64,000 bases of DNA from Heterohyrax brucei (GCA_028571685.1 CM053143.1:136620829-136684828), one strand, 5' to 3'; positions 21,650 to 33,168 are shown, counted from the first letter of the stretch. Numbers and translations: made by a program. The notes: generated from the letters alone by a model not told the origin.

Positions 21650-22840
21650 GTAATTCTAGTGTGCAGCAAGAATTTTGGGAATCAGTGAAACCCAAAGCCC
21701 TCATTTGACAGATGAGCACACCAAGGTCCAGAGACAGGGTGATTTCTGGCTCTTGCCCTGTGGCCACCAAGCCTTAGGGAAGGGAGCCCAGGGAACACAG
21801 AACAGTTGCTTGGAGCAAGAAGTACCCCAAGACTGTTACTTCTGGGTCTCCAAAACCAACCTTCCAGTTCTTGTCAGAATAGGGTATCTGTGGGGTCTCG
21901 AGTGAGTTCTTGGATCCTGGACGTGCTTCAAGGTGGCACGCTAGAGAATTGCTCAGACAACTCAGAGGTGCCACATTTGAGGATCATGTTAACTCAGGAG
22001 CAGTGATGATGAGAAGAGATATTTCAGAACTGAAGCTTTTTTTGTTGCCTGCATAATATTTGGTATAAGCAACAGGATTAAAATTACTGAAAAGAATCAG
22101 AGGAGACACACCAAGCACTCTGCCAAGAGTGTTCTTTCAGGAAATATCATGACTTCTTGGCACTGCTTGGCACTGAGATTGGCTAACTTGATGCCGCAGG
22201 GTCTTCATGATTTCCAGGCCAGCCCCAGGGAAGATTCTGAGTAGGTGAAGTTTGTCTTTGTGACTTCTACTCTGCCTATCTGCCAGTCACCTCCTTCTGG
22301 GCACTGGTGTGAGTGTGGAGTGAGTGTGGGACCACAGAGCTTCATCGGCTGCGCCCTGGCCATGCTTTGGATGGGTTCTTACCTCCCCTCCAATCCAAAG
22401 GTGCCGTGTTCTGGGTCTCACTCCCCCAAGCTCTGCTTCTTAATCTCTGAAGGACTAATTAAAGTTATGGTGTTAATAGACAATAATAGGTTAATGAGTT
22501 GCTCACCTCCCTGGGATATTAAATAGGTTCTAGCAAGATAATGTCTATGGGAATTCTTTGAAATGTTACCCAAATATGAACACCATTTGAGCTTTAGAAT
22601 GGGGCAATCAGGAGAATCGATGTTTTAAGCAAACTATGTCATCCTTTCTGGCCAGAATTCCATGCAACTTGCTGGAGAAAATATACCAGAATTGAGGGTT
22701 TTCAGTGTAACTTCTCAGTTCTCATCCTGCAGGCCACTGTAGGCCCTAGTAGAGTTTTTTTTCTGAATTAGCTGATTCTTTGGCTCCTTTCACTTACTGT
22801 TCTGAAAAACATAGCTTACTTAGCACAGCTACCATGGAGA
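21650..22840. other. single-copy stretch, no gene recognised
   Basis: No repeat seen. Frames up to 93 codons at 22245-22526 are unrecognised. The AT-rich block at 22450-22525 is described among the findings. Confidence 0.4.
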
Positions 22841-22842
22841 TA

Positions 22843-23040
22843 GTTGTTGGGCACTATCGATTTTTAGTACATAGCAACCTTGTATGACAGAGAAGAACTG
22901 ACCTATTGGGTTTTCTTGTCTATAGTCTTTGAGGAAGTAGATCACCAGATATTTTTCCTGTGGAGCCAATGGGTGAGTTTCAATCAAGAGCCTTTCAGTT
23001 AGAAGCTGAGTGCTTAATGGTTGCACCACCAGGATTCCTT
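22843..23040 (-). repeat. tRNA-derived SINE, long form
   Basis: Antisense AGCAACCTTGTATGACAG, GTAGATCACCAGATATTTTT, CTTTCAGTTAGAAGCTGAG and GGTTGCACCACCAGGATTCC. Confidence 0.9.
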
Positions 23041-23305
23041 CAGTGGAGATAAAATATCAGGAAATTCTGCTCACCAGGCTTTGTAAATATTTCCTGGTTC
23101 CTTCCCAGGAGCAGAAGGTTGACAAGGACTGAGTGGCCTGTCCAGCCTTTGTGGTGGGGGCCTCCTCCCTAGGTCCTGCAGCCTGGGGTGAGGGAACCCC
23201 TCAGTCCCTGTGAGGGACTGTAGGCTGATGACAGCCCTTTTTCCCTTTCAAAAATCTGCCATCTCTGCAGCTCTAGACAGTGAATTGGAGCTCCATAGGT
23301 TATGT

Positions 23306-23488
23306 TCTGGAAACCCTGGTGACATAGTGTTTAATTGCTGCCAACCAAAAGGTCAGCAGTTTGAACCTGCCAGATGCTCCTTGGAAACTCTGTGGGGCCG
23401 TTCTCCTCTGACCTATAGGTTCACTATGAGTTGGAATCAATCGACGGCTGTGGGGTTTTTTTTTGTTTGTTTTTTTTTGGTTTATGGT
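23306..23488 (+). repeat. tRNA-derived SINE, short form
   Basis: GGAAACCCTGGTGACATAGT head, CCAGATGCTCCTTGG, CACTATGAGTTGGAATCAAT, and a T-rich tail with TTGTTTG units. Confidence 0.95.
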
Positions 23489-23489
23489 A

Positions 23490-24698
23490 TGTTCTGCCTT
23501 TGAAGTGCTACATGGTGGGTGTGTGATTGACCTCTCTTCCTAGGGAGCAGAGCCTCCAGGCCACAGGGAGCCCAAGGCAGCAGGGCAGCGAGCTGGCACA
23601 GCAGTTGGCATAGCCTTCACTGGTGTGCGCAACAGTGAGAAGGGGAAGTCAGGTATTGGCAGGTGAAGGTGAGCACTGGTAGACTCAGGTTCTGGGAAAG
23701 GAGAAAAGGTCATTGTCATCAGGGCCGCCAAGGCTGCCTCTGTTCCACGGTAAGGAAGTCACGTGTTTCTTCTCCCTGCCAGTCAGAGCTTCTGAGGCAC
23801 TTTCTGAAGACATCTGCTCTGCTAATAAAGTAGATTCATATACATGTGACAGCATTTTTTCCTTCCTTGGATAACTTTTCTTTGAACATTTCCCCCCTCA
23901 CCGTTGCTGCCAAGTTCTCTCGGTGCCGAACAGCTTGGATCAAAGTGTCACTTGCACCTTTTAAAAAAATGTGTCATGATCTAGCCAAGATTAGTTTTTC
24001 TTGCTGTTATTGTTTAGCTTCCTCAAACTCTTAAAAAGCCAAGTGCATAGGGAGTATTGAAAGGGATATGCAGAAATGAACTTGCTGGCAGGAGGGTGGC
24101 CTGGGGCCCAGAGTGGTTTACAAACCCTGACCCTGTCCGTTTGAGAGCTGCCACCTGAGGCTCCTGGGGCAGCCCCCTACCACGTGTCCTGGGCCACAGC
24201 CCTTCCGTCCATACATCTGCACATCATGGTATGGAACAGGTTTGACAGGGATGGAGTCTCCTGACTCAGGGGGTGCATTCCAGGCTACCCCTGCTTTCAC
24301 TACCCAGATATGGATTTACGGGTTCCAGTGCCGTTGGCTCTGAACAACCGTGATATTTGTGCCATGTGCGTACATGACCAAGCAGGGATAAGTCAGGCTG
24401 TCCTTTTTATTGGTGGGGAAAGTGGCTTCACCTGTCTTATAGCAGTATGCCAATACTCTACCATAGAACTTTCTGGTGTAGACAAGTCCTGGCAGAAGAC
24501 AAACCAGCCAAGGAAGCAGAGTAGAGGTCTGGTGGTCAGGAACCTGGGTTTCATTTTCAGCTCTAACTCAGTTGTGCTAGAATTTGATTGCAAGAAGGAA
24601 CTCTAAAAATTTGTTATCCCGGTAGGATTTTTAGTAGCATCTCTTAGTCTCAAAAACACCTGGTCTGAGTAGTAAGTGACATGATCACCCTATGAATG
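23490..24698. other. single-copy stretch, no gene recognised
   Basis: Somewhat GC-richer than its surroundings at 24060-24330. A 98-codon frame at 24310-24606 is unrecognised, and an antisense frame covers the same interval. Confidence 0.4.
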
Positions 24699-24699
24699 C

Positions 24700-24885
24700 A
24701 ATGGTGCTCTCATGATGCAATGGTTAATTGCTCAGCCTCTGACCAAAGGGCTGGCTACCCAGTGGGAGGTCTGCTTCTGTAAAGATTACAGCCAAGAAAT
24801 CCCTGTGGAGCAGTTCTACTGTGTCACACGGGGAATTGCTACGAGTTGAAATCTACTCTGTGGCACCCAACAGCAACACAGATAC
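24700..24885 (+). repeat. tRNA-derived SINE with central module
   Basis: ATGGTGCTCTCATGATGCAA head, CTGCTTCTGTAAAGATTACA module, GCTACGAGTTGAAATCTACT and a CCCAACAGCAACA tail. Confidence 0.9.
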
Positions 24886-25014
24886 AATAGGTGAGAGTAT
24901 TGAGAGTTAAGTGACATGCCTAGAATCTTAGCATTAGGTGGTCGCTAAGCTGGCTTTGCAACTAAAGTCTCCTCACGCTCTTTCTAGTCTCCTTGTAAAG
25001 CCTTTTATCCCACT

Positions 25015-26066
25015 GTGTCTTAGTCACCTGGTACTGCTCTAACAGAAATACCACAAGTGGATGGCTTTAATAAAGAAAAGTTTATTCTTGCAAGTGCAGT
25101 AGGCTGAAAGTCCACATTCAGGTTGCCAGTTCCAAGTAAATTTACTCTTGCTCTGTTGGCTTCAGAGGAAAGTCCTTGTGTTTCGTTAGTCTTCCTTTGG
25201 TCTGGGAACATTTTGGCACAGGAACCTCAGGTCCAAAGGATGCGCTCTGCTTTCAACACCACTTTCTTGGTGGTGTGAGGCTCGACAATTAAGTCTACAA
25301 ACTTAATTATTCTAAGTGCTACATACCTTACTGCTAAATATCACTGTGGTCACCTTTGAAGTATCCCCATTGGGAAGCTATGCACTGACACCAATGCCTA
25401 GTCCACTCTTCAGAGCAATTTTGGAACTCCTTCTGGAAAGGCCATTGCACACAGTGGCGTGGTTCCAGGTTCACAAACTTAATTGTATAGCTGTCTGTGA
25501 GGGAGTTTTTAGCCAGTAAACAAATAATTGTATTGGAACACCCTCCTCACTCACCTGATCGGGCCACCAATCACTTTTTTCTTCACCCAAAGATTAAGAA
25601 AATATTGAAACGAAGACATTTTGTTGACATTCAGGACATCAAGGGGTAATACATCAACAGTTCTAGTGGCCATTCCGGAAAACGAGTTCCAGAATTGCTT
25701 CAAAGTGTAGACTAGGCATTGGTGTCAGTGCACAGTTTCCCAGTGGGAGTACTTTGAAGGTGACCATAGTGATATTCAGCAATGAGGTACGTAGCCATTT
25801 TTCTAGGATGAGTTTGTGAACTCACATGAGGTCTCTGAATCTCTACTTGCTTCCCTTTCCTTTATATCCCAAGAGATGGCCTCAAGGCACAATACCGTCT
25901 TATACACTGAGTCCTGCTTCACCAACACAACTGCTGCCTGTCATCCTTCATTAATATCATAGAGGGAGGATTTACAACATATAGGAATACTACACAATAT
26001 TAGGAATCAAGGCCCAGCCAAATTGTTACCCACCTTTTTCAGGGGACACAATTCAACCCATGACAC
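25015..26066 (-). mobile_element. MaLR-type solo LTR split by a mariner
   Basis: Antisense LTR start CTTAGTCACCTGGTACTGCT at 25019 and end GGGGACACAATTCAACCC at 26043. It is interrupted from about 25281 to 25828; the LTR text resumes with GAGGTCTCTGAATCTCTACT. Confidence 0.85.
25281..25828 (+). mobile_element. fold-back mariner derivative, copy 2, nested in the LTR
   Basis: Left arm 25283-25446 and right arm 25667-25828 are inverted copies. The centre reads GTATTGGAACACCCTCC and CACCTGATCGGGCCACC on the plus strand, the reverse complement of the copy-1 centre, and again matches the C-terminal YSPDL/FF region of a mariner transposase with breaks. It has the same arm-to-centre junction as copy 1 but opposite orientation. 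Confidence 0.8.
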
Positions 26067-26290
26067 CCTGTGATTCAGGTGCTGTGGGAAACATTGCATC
26101 GTACTGTCCAGACTGAGAGATGGTTCATCTATCTTTAGCATAAATGTTGAGAGTTCACAGAATTATTCATCACAAGGTCAAGTCACTATATTGCTGTCTT
26201 AGGCTCTTGTTAGCTTGTGGAATGTTTGAGCAGTGACAGAAAATCTTTCAAAATACAAAAGTTCCTTTGCATGTGTCTCAATATAATTTT

Positions 26291-26497
26291 GGAGTCCCTG
26301 GGTGGTACCAATGGATAATGCACGCTGGTGCTAACCAAAAAGTTATGAATTTGAGTCTACCTAGAGATGCCTATGAAGAAAGGCCTGGCACCCCACTTCT
26401 GAAAAAGCAGCACTTGAAAACCCTACGGAGTACAGTTCTTCTCTGACACATATGGGGTCACCATGAGTCAAAGTTGACTCCATGACAACTGGCTTAC
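26291..26497 (+). repeat. tRNA-derived SINE, long form
   Basis: GGAGTCCCTGGGTGGTACCA head, CTACCTAGAGATGCC, GAAAGGCCTGGCACCCC, CACATATGGGGTCACCATGA. Confidence 0.95.
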
Positions 26498-26863
26498 ACA
26501 ATTTTTTCTAACTCACTTCTGGTGGTTGTGATGAAATGTAACTGAATGTGAACACTTGCCAGATTGTTATGAATTACTCCCAGGAAAAGACTGAGCCACC
26601 CTGTCCTTGTAGGTTAACAAAAGAAAACCCAAGGCAGACATCGATCAGGTCTAATCTCTCAGTGTTTGTAGGCAGGAAACCAACTGTAGTCATACTAGAA
26701 GATGGATCCTGATAGAAGCTTCCTGGAACTCTTAAGTCTGGGAAAAATCTGCCTGGATAGTCTTTGCTGATGTGTTTTCATGTCCCTCCTGCCTGGTTGC
26801 TAACTAAGGAAATTTACATCAACCATCTTCACTAGTTCTTATAGCCTCATAAGACAAACAAAC

Positions 26864-27018
26864 AAACCCAATGCCATTGAGTCGAATGTGACTCATAGCA
26901 ACTTGGTAGGACAGAGGAGAACTGCTCCATAGTTTCCAAGGAGTGCCTGGTAGATTTGAACTGCCAACCTTCTGGTAAGGAGACATAGCACTTAACCACT
27001 ATGCTGCTGGGGTTTCCT
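26864..27018 (-). repeat. tRNA-derived SINE, short form
   Basis: Antisense CAATGCCATTGAGTCGAATG, GAGTGCCTGGTAGATTTG and ACTATGCTGCTGGGGTTTCC; an ACAAACAAACAAAC run at its start is the remnant of the tail. Confidence 0.95.
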
Positions 27019-27321
27019 GTAGCCGTTTCTAAAATTTGTAGTCTACTGTGCAGAGTAGTAAAATGTATTTTATAAAAAACAAAACAAAACTTTAATTCAG
27101 CAATTTATGCCCCAGAAAATGTCTATCATTTTATTATTTGTTCTTCACACTTTTACTGGGAAGTAGCACATCATCCTTTGGAGATGGCTAAGACTAGGAT
27201 TTACGAAGCCCCGAAGGAAGAAAATGTGACGCCACCCTCTAAGCCCTCCCACCTCCCCCTTCATTAGCACATTATATCCAGTTCAAGGCTCCACAATGTA
27301 CAAGTCCTTGGAACTAGTTCA

Positions 27322-27453
27322 GAAACCCTGGTGGCATAGTGGGTTAAGTGCTATGTCTCCTAACCAAAGCTCCTTGGAAACTCTATGGAGCAGTGCTACT
27401 CTGACCTATAGGGTCGCCATGAGTCAGAATCGACTTGACAGCACTGGGTTTGG
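27322..27453 (+). repeat. tRNA-derived SINE, short form with 30-bp deletion
   Basis: AGAAACCCTGGTGGCATAGT head jumps from CTAACCAAA straight to GCTCCTTGG, so the box B region is missing. GCCATGAGTCAGAATCGACT is well preserved. Confidence 0.95.
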
Positions 27454-27492
27454 GTGGAACTAGTTCAAAGAAAAGTCTCCAGAGAAAGTAAA

Positions 27493-27574
27493 AGCCACTA
27501 GTTGACATTGTGTCATCTCCAATTCATGGAGATTCCCTGCATATTAGAGTAGAACTGTGCTCTGTAGAATTTTT
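27493..27574 (-). repeat. tRNA-derived SINE, long form, first part (split by L1)
   Basis: Antisense tail GACATTGTGTCATCTCC and GAGTAGAACTGTGCTCTGTA stop at GTAGAATTTTT; the rest of the SINE resumes at 28529. Confidence 0.8.
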
Positions 27575-28180
27575 TTTTCTTTTAATTTATTATGATTGAG
27601 TGAAAATGTACAATCCAGTTAAATTTGCATGCCTGTCTATGTGCAGCTTCCACTACTCTCCCTGCGTGGTGACAGCACACTCCTCCAATCTGTTCTATAC
27701 ATGTCATATTCTAACAATCTCCTGTCCCCTCCTTTCCACCCTGTCCCCCAGCTTCCAGTAAGAGGCCAGCAGGAGGACATCCTATAGACGCATAAAACTC
27801 GCATAAAACTATAAAGTGCACACACCATATGGTCACTCTGTGTCACCTAGTCCAATCCATTCCTGTCCAAAGAGTTGACCTCCATTATGATTTATGGATA
27901 GGGGCAGCATCAGGAGCAGGGGCCATGCTCCCAGGGGAACCTCGAGGCCCCTGGACCATCAATTGCAGTCTTTTAGTGGAGTTCTCAGGGTGCACCCCTT
28001 TCTGTTCTCATCTTGCCAACGAGACTCACCTTTGTCAGCCCCCATGGCTATCACTGGTGGTGGCTGGGCACTATCTGGTTCCTCTGGTCACAGGTCGATG
28101 TAGTCACCCACTCACGTGGGTCTCTTGGTCTTCTAGGTTCTCTTTCCCCCATGTCATTTTGGCCCTTGGCGATCGTCTAG
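27575..28180 (-). repeat. L1 LINE 3' end, copy A
   Basis: T-rich start (antisense of a poly-A end), then GATTGAGTGAAAATGTACAA, ATAAAGTGCACACACCATAT and, towards its 5' side, CTGGGCACTATCTGGTTCCT and GTCACCCACTCACGTGG. This order matches afrotherian L1 3' UTRs as I remember them. Confidence 0.65.
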
Positions 28181-28190
28181 TAGAATTTTT

Positions 28191-28528
28191 TTTTCTGCCA
28201 CTTTCATATTTTACTTTTTCTTTATGATTGAGTGAAAATATACAATCCCATATAAATTTGCATACCTGCCTATGAGCGGCTTCCACTGTTCTCCCTGCCC
28301 GGTGATAGCACACTCCTCCTCTCATGTTCTGTACATGTCAGATCCTCCTAACAATCTCCTATCTCCTCCTTTCCACCTTCTCCCTGGTGTCCAGTAAGAG
28401 GTCAGCTGGATGACATCCTATAGATACATAGAACCATAAAGTGCACACATGATATGGTCGGTCTGTGTCACCAAGTCCAATCCATTTCTGTCTAAAGAGT
28501 TGATCTCCATTATGACTTATGCAGTCTC
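28191..28528 (-). repeat. L1 LINE 3' end, copy B
   Basis: Repeats about 320 bases of copy A in the same orientation (GATTGAGTGAAAATATACAA, GTAAGAGGTCAGCTGGATGA, ATAAAGTGCACACATGATAT) with several differences and a shorter 5' side. Confidence 0.7.
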
Positions 28529-28663
28529 GTAGAATTTTTAATACAGACTTTTCAGAAGTAGATCACTGGACCCTTCTTCAAAGGTGCCTCTGGGTGGACT
28601 CAGATCTCCAACTTTTTGCTTAGCTGTGGAGTACATTAACTAGTTGCACCACTGGAGACTCGC
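28529..28663 (-). repeat. tRNA-derived SINE, long form, second part
   Basis: Continues the SINE begun at 27493: CAGAAGTAGATCACTGGACC, GGTGCCTCTGGGTGGACTC and GTTGCACCACTGGAGACTC. Confidence 0.85.
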
Positions 28664-29734
28664 CAGTATGAGTTTAAAACAGTAAAACCAGTTATAAGGA
28701 GAAGCAAAAGGACCTGATGTTATTCAACTTGGACAACAGAAGGCTAAAAAGCCATTTAATGATGACATCTGAAAGCATAGGAGGTAGTCATGGACATCAG
28801 TGACCTCGTTGTCCATTGGGGGAAATTCACCTCGTCCTTTGAGGGGAAAAACCAAGGCCAGAGATTGGAGACTACACCGTGAAGGATTTTAAGTGAGTGA
28901 TGACGTATTCTCTCATTGTACAAAAAAATATGATGGAAAGAAGTACACAGGCAAGCACTAAAAAAATAGGGGAGTCCATCTTTCTTTTGATTTTTTAGGT
29001 TTTTTTACCTTTATCCTTCTCTGTCTTGCTCTTTCTCTATCTCAACACTATATTTTGTTAAGATCTACCTGTTACTGATTATATCCCTAATGCATTACTC
29101 CTAGCTGCTTATCATTATTAATGTATTAGTCCTAGCTGCTTATTAATAGTCCATTTTATATACATACATATATGCACATTTCACTTATTTAATCCTTCAG
29201 TGTTAGACATTTCTGCTGCCTTCAGTTCTCACAAATGGTGTGCGATGTGCTCTCCTGCCCTTTAGATCTGGCCGGTGGGAGACGGGCAAGGAAAAAGGAC
29301 AGGCTGGATGGCCTACATTTTCTTTAAGCGATATGGAATACTGAGTTGTGACTAACAAAATGGGGACAATGATATCACAAGTTCTGATCTAGTATTTCAG
29401 GCATCTAGAAGCTTCTCCAAGTTCCTTTATAAGACATCAAGTGACTGGAATAATATTCTGGAACTTAAAAGAGTGACCTCCATGATTTCCCCTTTTGGAT
29501 ATTACTTTCTGAAAGTGAGGCCTGTCAGTTCTAGAAGTATTTCATTTCTTCGTATTGGTCATTGACTGCCTGGAGGAAGTACATCAAATGTTCTATGAAA
29601 TCTAGTTAGTCATGAGGTTGAGTGAAGTTTCTAAAATGTTTTACCATAATCTTAATGATTGTCAAACTGGATGTCTTTGAGTGGCCCAGTATTACATCCT
29701 GAGTCCCTGAGAAAACTGGATTAGAACCCTAATA
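28664..29734. other. no gene; possible old repeat at the start
   Basis: 28700-28870 (AACTTGGACAACAGAAGGCT, GGGGAAATTCACC) may be an old CR1/L3-type remnant. The rest is AT-rich and unassigned. Confidence 0.35.
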
Positions 29735-29940
29735 ATGGTACCTTTTATTTATATAGTGTTTTATAATTTACAGTACATTCATAAACATGCTCCATCTCAC
29801 TGAGAACTTACAACTACCCTGTGAGAAAGATGGGTAGGATTCTAGCCTGTACTGTAGGTGAAGAAATGGAGGTCCAGAGAGATTTAGTTACCCCCAGTCA
29901 CTTGGAGAATAGTGCTAGAGCCAGAAAGAGAGTAACAGAT
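29735..29940 (+). repeat. MIR-family element
   Basis: TATATAGTGTTTTATAATTT, CCATCTCACTGAGAAC, CCTGTGAGAAAGATGGG, GAAGAAATGGAGGTCCAGAG and AGTGCTAGAGCCAGAAAG follow MIR3/MIRb order. Confidence 0.65.
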
Positions 29941-30039
29941 CTTCTGAAGCTGCAGTCTCTCTCTGCCACCTCCTGATGCCTCCTGCTCAGAGAAGTGATC
30001 TGCCATGGAGCCAGTGTTCTTCCTTAGCTGGACTTGACG

Positions 30040-30350
30040 GTGTATCTGTCCTACTCAGTTGTTTCTGATGTGAATAAGTGGGCCAAAGCCACACAGCCTC
30101 TGTTTGTTCCATTATCTGAACACCTGTTCATAAAAACAACACAATTAGGGAAAACGTAAGGCCCATATAACTGAGTAGCATGGCAACAAGCAGCAGCGCG
30201 GCTGGACTTTGACATAAATGGGAGCTTTGCAAAGCGGCAGGTGTGCGTTACACTGTTAGTTATTGTAGTCATAAAATAAAAATGGCAGTTGGAGCATAAA
30301 ATATAATAAATGACCAAATTATATTTGTGCAAAGACATCATTCCATTCTC
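30040..30350. promoter_or_regulatory. possible enhancer-like conserved non-coding block
   Basis: Repeat-free 300 bases with forkhead-type TGTTTGTT, a CCATATAAC near-CArG sequence, CTTTGCAAAG and several TAAT/ATAAA clusters. It would lie in the long 5' intron or upstream region of HOPX. Conservation cannot be tested from this window. Confidence 0.25.
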
Positions 30351-30885
30351 TCAAAGAGTCTTTTCATAAAGAAAAATCAACCTGAAGTTGTCATGCTGCT
30401 CGCAGTAGGCAGGTCGTAATGGAAACCCCGTGGAGGAGCAGCCTAGCATGCGTGTGTAACGCACACAGGTCCTTAACTACTGTCCCTTACCTATGTAATT
30501 TGGGCTTGGCAAAAATAACACTTAGCACACATTTGTTGTAAAATAAATCATGATGTAATACCCCCAGAATTACAGATGTACAACCCTTTTCAGAGTCAAG
30601 TAGAAATTCTAATTGTTTAACACTCTAAAGTGACAGGTGGCTACGGAGCAATACGATCCTCCTGTCCACTTGATACTCAATTATCTGTGTATGGCACATC
30701 CATGTCAGACTTTTACATACCAAATTGACTTCCCTCATCTGCATTTAAGCTTTTGAGCTTCTTTCTTTCTCTGTACAACAAACACATACACCTTTCTACC
30801 TTGTTGTCTGTTAGTCTAATTAATGCTGACCTAAACAAACACATATAGTCAGCTAAATGGGTACACAGAAATTAATAACATATTT
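30351..30885. other. no feature seen
   Basis: Single-copy-looking AT-rich DNA. Confidence 0.4.
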
Positions 30886-30887
30886 CC

Positions 30888-31047
30888 AAAAGAAACCATT
30901 ACCACTAAGTCTATTCTGACTTCTAGTGACCCTGTAGGACAGAGTAGAACAGCCCCACAGAGTGTCCAAGAAGCGCCTGGTGGATTCAAACTGCCAACCT
31001 TTTGGTTAGCAGCAATAGCACTTAATCACTACATCCCCAGGATTTGC
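30888..31047 (-). repeat. tRNA-derived SINE, short form
   Basis: Antisense CTAAGTCTATTCTGACTTCT, GGACAGAGTAGAACAGCCCC, GCGCCTGGTGGATTCAAACT and CACTACATCCCCAGGATTTG. Confidence 0.95.
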
Positions 31048-31259
31048 TATTCCACAACACAGAGTATTTATTAGCTGCCATCTTGAATTATGCATGACGT
31101 TTTTCCTCTCCATGAGCCATAGAGAAATTGATCTTTTAATTACTTGTCTCTATGCTTAGGATTGAAAGTTTCTCTCTAAACTTAATGATTCTCCTTAGAA
31201 AATGTGGAGGTGATTCTTCCCCACAGTAGAAATCTATTTGTCTAATCTTGGGCACAGTA

Positions 31260-31468
31260 GTGGAGTCCCTAGTGGGTACCAACTGCTAAGTGGCTCATCT
31301 GCTAACTGAAATATTACAAGTTTAAGTCCATCCAGAGATGCCTTGGAAGAAACCCCTGGTGATCTACTTATAAAAAATCAGCCATTGAAAACCCCGTGGA
31401 GCACAGTTCTCCTCTGACACATATGGAGCTGCCAAGAGTTGGAATCAAATCAACGGCAGCTTGTGTTG
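31260..31468 (+). repeat. tRNA-derived SINE, long form
   Basis: GTGGAGTCCCTAGTGGGTAC head, CATCCAGAGATGCCTTGG, AAAAATCAGCCATTGAAAAC and GGAATCAAATCAACGGCAGC tail. Confidence 0.95.
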
Positions 31469-31469
31469 T

Positions 31470-32020
31470 GTGTTTGTGTTGGCAAAATAGAGATTAGATC
31501 AATGAAGATATTTGATAATTCAATTGATTTCATAGGTCTCACCACCCCTCTGCTGCATTCTCTGGTTTGAAAAGCTCTGGGAATATGGCTGTGCCCTCTA
31601 GAAATCTCTAGGGCAGCCTGTCTTTGTTCTGCTGTTTATATCTAATCATGGGACTGAACTCCGAGATGTATGGTAACAGATAGTCACACTTACTAAGCAT
31701 CATTGGAACCATGCTAACAATACCCAAACCAGGCAGAGACCCAAGCATGACTCATCCTGCCACATAAGTGTCTACCCTACATGTTCAAATGACAATAAAA
31801 CTGAAAGGTCAGGAAATTTGAAGCTATAGTGGATCCTCTTCCCGTTCACCACAGAGCTGCACCAGTCTGCTTTCTTACGGGGAAGAAGCTGCCTTCTGGT
31901 CACAATAGTTGGGAGTTAGGTTCTCTCCTCTAAACATTCTAACTAATCTGCATCTGGCTGACCAGAAAGAGCAGTTAAGTGCAACAGGAGCATTTTTGCT
32001 ATTCCCTACCTAACTGAGAA
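31470..32020. other. no feature seen
   Basis: Single-copy-looking sequence without a named repeat or gene. Confidence 0.4.
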
Positions 32021-32021
32021 A

Positions 32022-32235
32022 GAGCCCTGGTGGCGCAGTGGTTGAGTGCTCAGCTGCTACAGTTCAAACCCACTAGCTACTCCAAGTGAGAAGGATGTGA
32101 CAGTCTATTATCATGAGGATTTGCAGCCTTGAGAGCCCTATGGGGCAGTTTTGCCCAATTCTATAGGGTTGGAAAGAGTGAGAATTGCCACTGTGGCAAT
32201 GTATTGGTGGGTCCTAAGCACTTGGCTTGGCAATT
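32022..32235 (+). repeat. tRNA-derived SINE with central module
   Basis: GAGCCCTGGTGGCGCAGTGG head, ATGAGGATTTGCAGCCTTGA module, CCTATGGGGCAGTTTTGCCC and a tail with GCACTTGGCTTGGC, the same tail word that occurs in the RTE insertion near 15.06 kb. Confidence 0.9.
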
Positions 32236-32239
32236 GAGA

Positions 32240-33004
32240 AATGTAGCATTTGATGTATGATAAAGGGGTCAGACATCCAAAGCTGATTGATGCCTATTGT
32301 CCTGGCATAATTATTAAGGATGCTTCTTTTACTCTGAAGTGTTCCAGGCTGGATAGCAAACTATATGATCACTTTAATTTAACAAGTGGTCAAGCCTTAG
32401 TATTTAAAAACAAAAAACTGGTACATAATATTTCACAGACTCTTCAATAGTCCTTTGAGGTAGGAACTAGGCCAAATTGCTCAGCAAATCAGAGACAACA
32501 CCCAGAAAAAAGCCTTTGTACCCCTATTGTCAGGCCAGTGACATCAGCCACCTGTCGATGAGGAATAATATGAGGATCATTTAAACCTGAGGTCAGTCTG
32601 ATCATTAACATTTTGAAAACATCTCAGAGGTTACCTGGTCCAGCATCTTCTTTTTTCTGGACTAAGATATGACAACACTTTTGGAAATCTGTATGTTGTC
32701 TTAGTATTCTAAGTTATTTCATATGCATAGTTTCTTTGGAATGCAACTGGAGTTAAGCAGTCAAGGAGGGGAGTTTTTAACTATATTTTACACATAAGAG
32801 AACTACATTTCAAAGAGATTAAATGACTCAGCCAAAGTCATGTGACTTTTAAGAAGGGGAGTTAAAATTGAAATTCATATCTGATTCCTTATGTAAGGTT
32901 ATATCAGTTTAACATTTTTCTTATTAATAAGGATCTAAAATGTATTCCCTATATATAATTCTCTGTAACTGATGCTATATATTCAAAAGCACCTCACTCC
33001 TCAA
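32240..33004. other. mostly unassigned, with a MIR remnant
   Basis: 32765-32880 (TTTTACACATAAGAGAACTA, AAAGAGATTAAATGACTCAG, AAAGTCATGTGAC) is a diverged MIR on the plus strand. The remainder shows nothing. Confidence 0.5.
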
Positions 33005-33005
33005 A

Positions 33006-33168
33006 CCCCTTACCTTCAAGTCAATTTCTACTCATAGCAACCTTATAGGACCCAGGAGGACAAGATAGAATGCCCCATAGGGTTTCCAAGGCATGGCTGG
33101 TGGAAACCAATTGCCATCCTTTCAGGTCAGCAGCCAAATACTTAACCGCTGCACCACCAGGGACCCTC
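33006..33168 (-). repeat. tRNA-derived SINE, short form
   Basis: Antisense CTTCAAGTCAATTTCTACTC, GCCCCATAGGGTTTCCAAGG, and TTAACCGCTGCACCACCAGG, with a small extra GGAGGACAAG in the middle. Confidence 0.95.
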
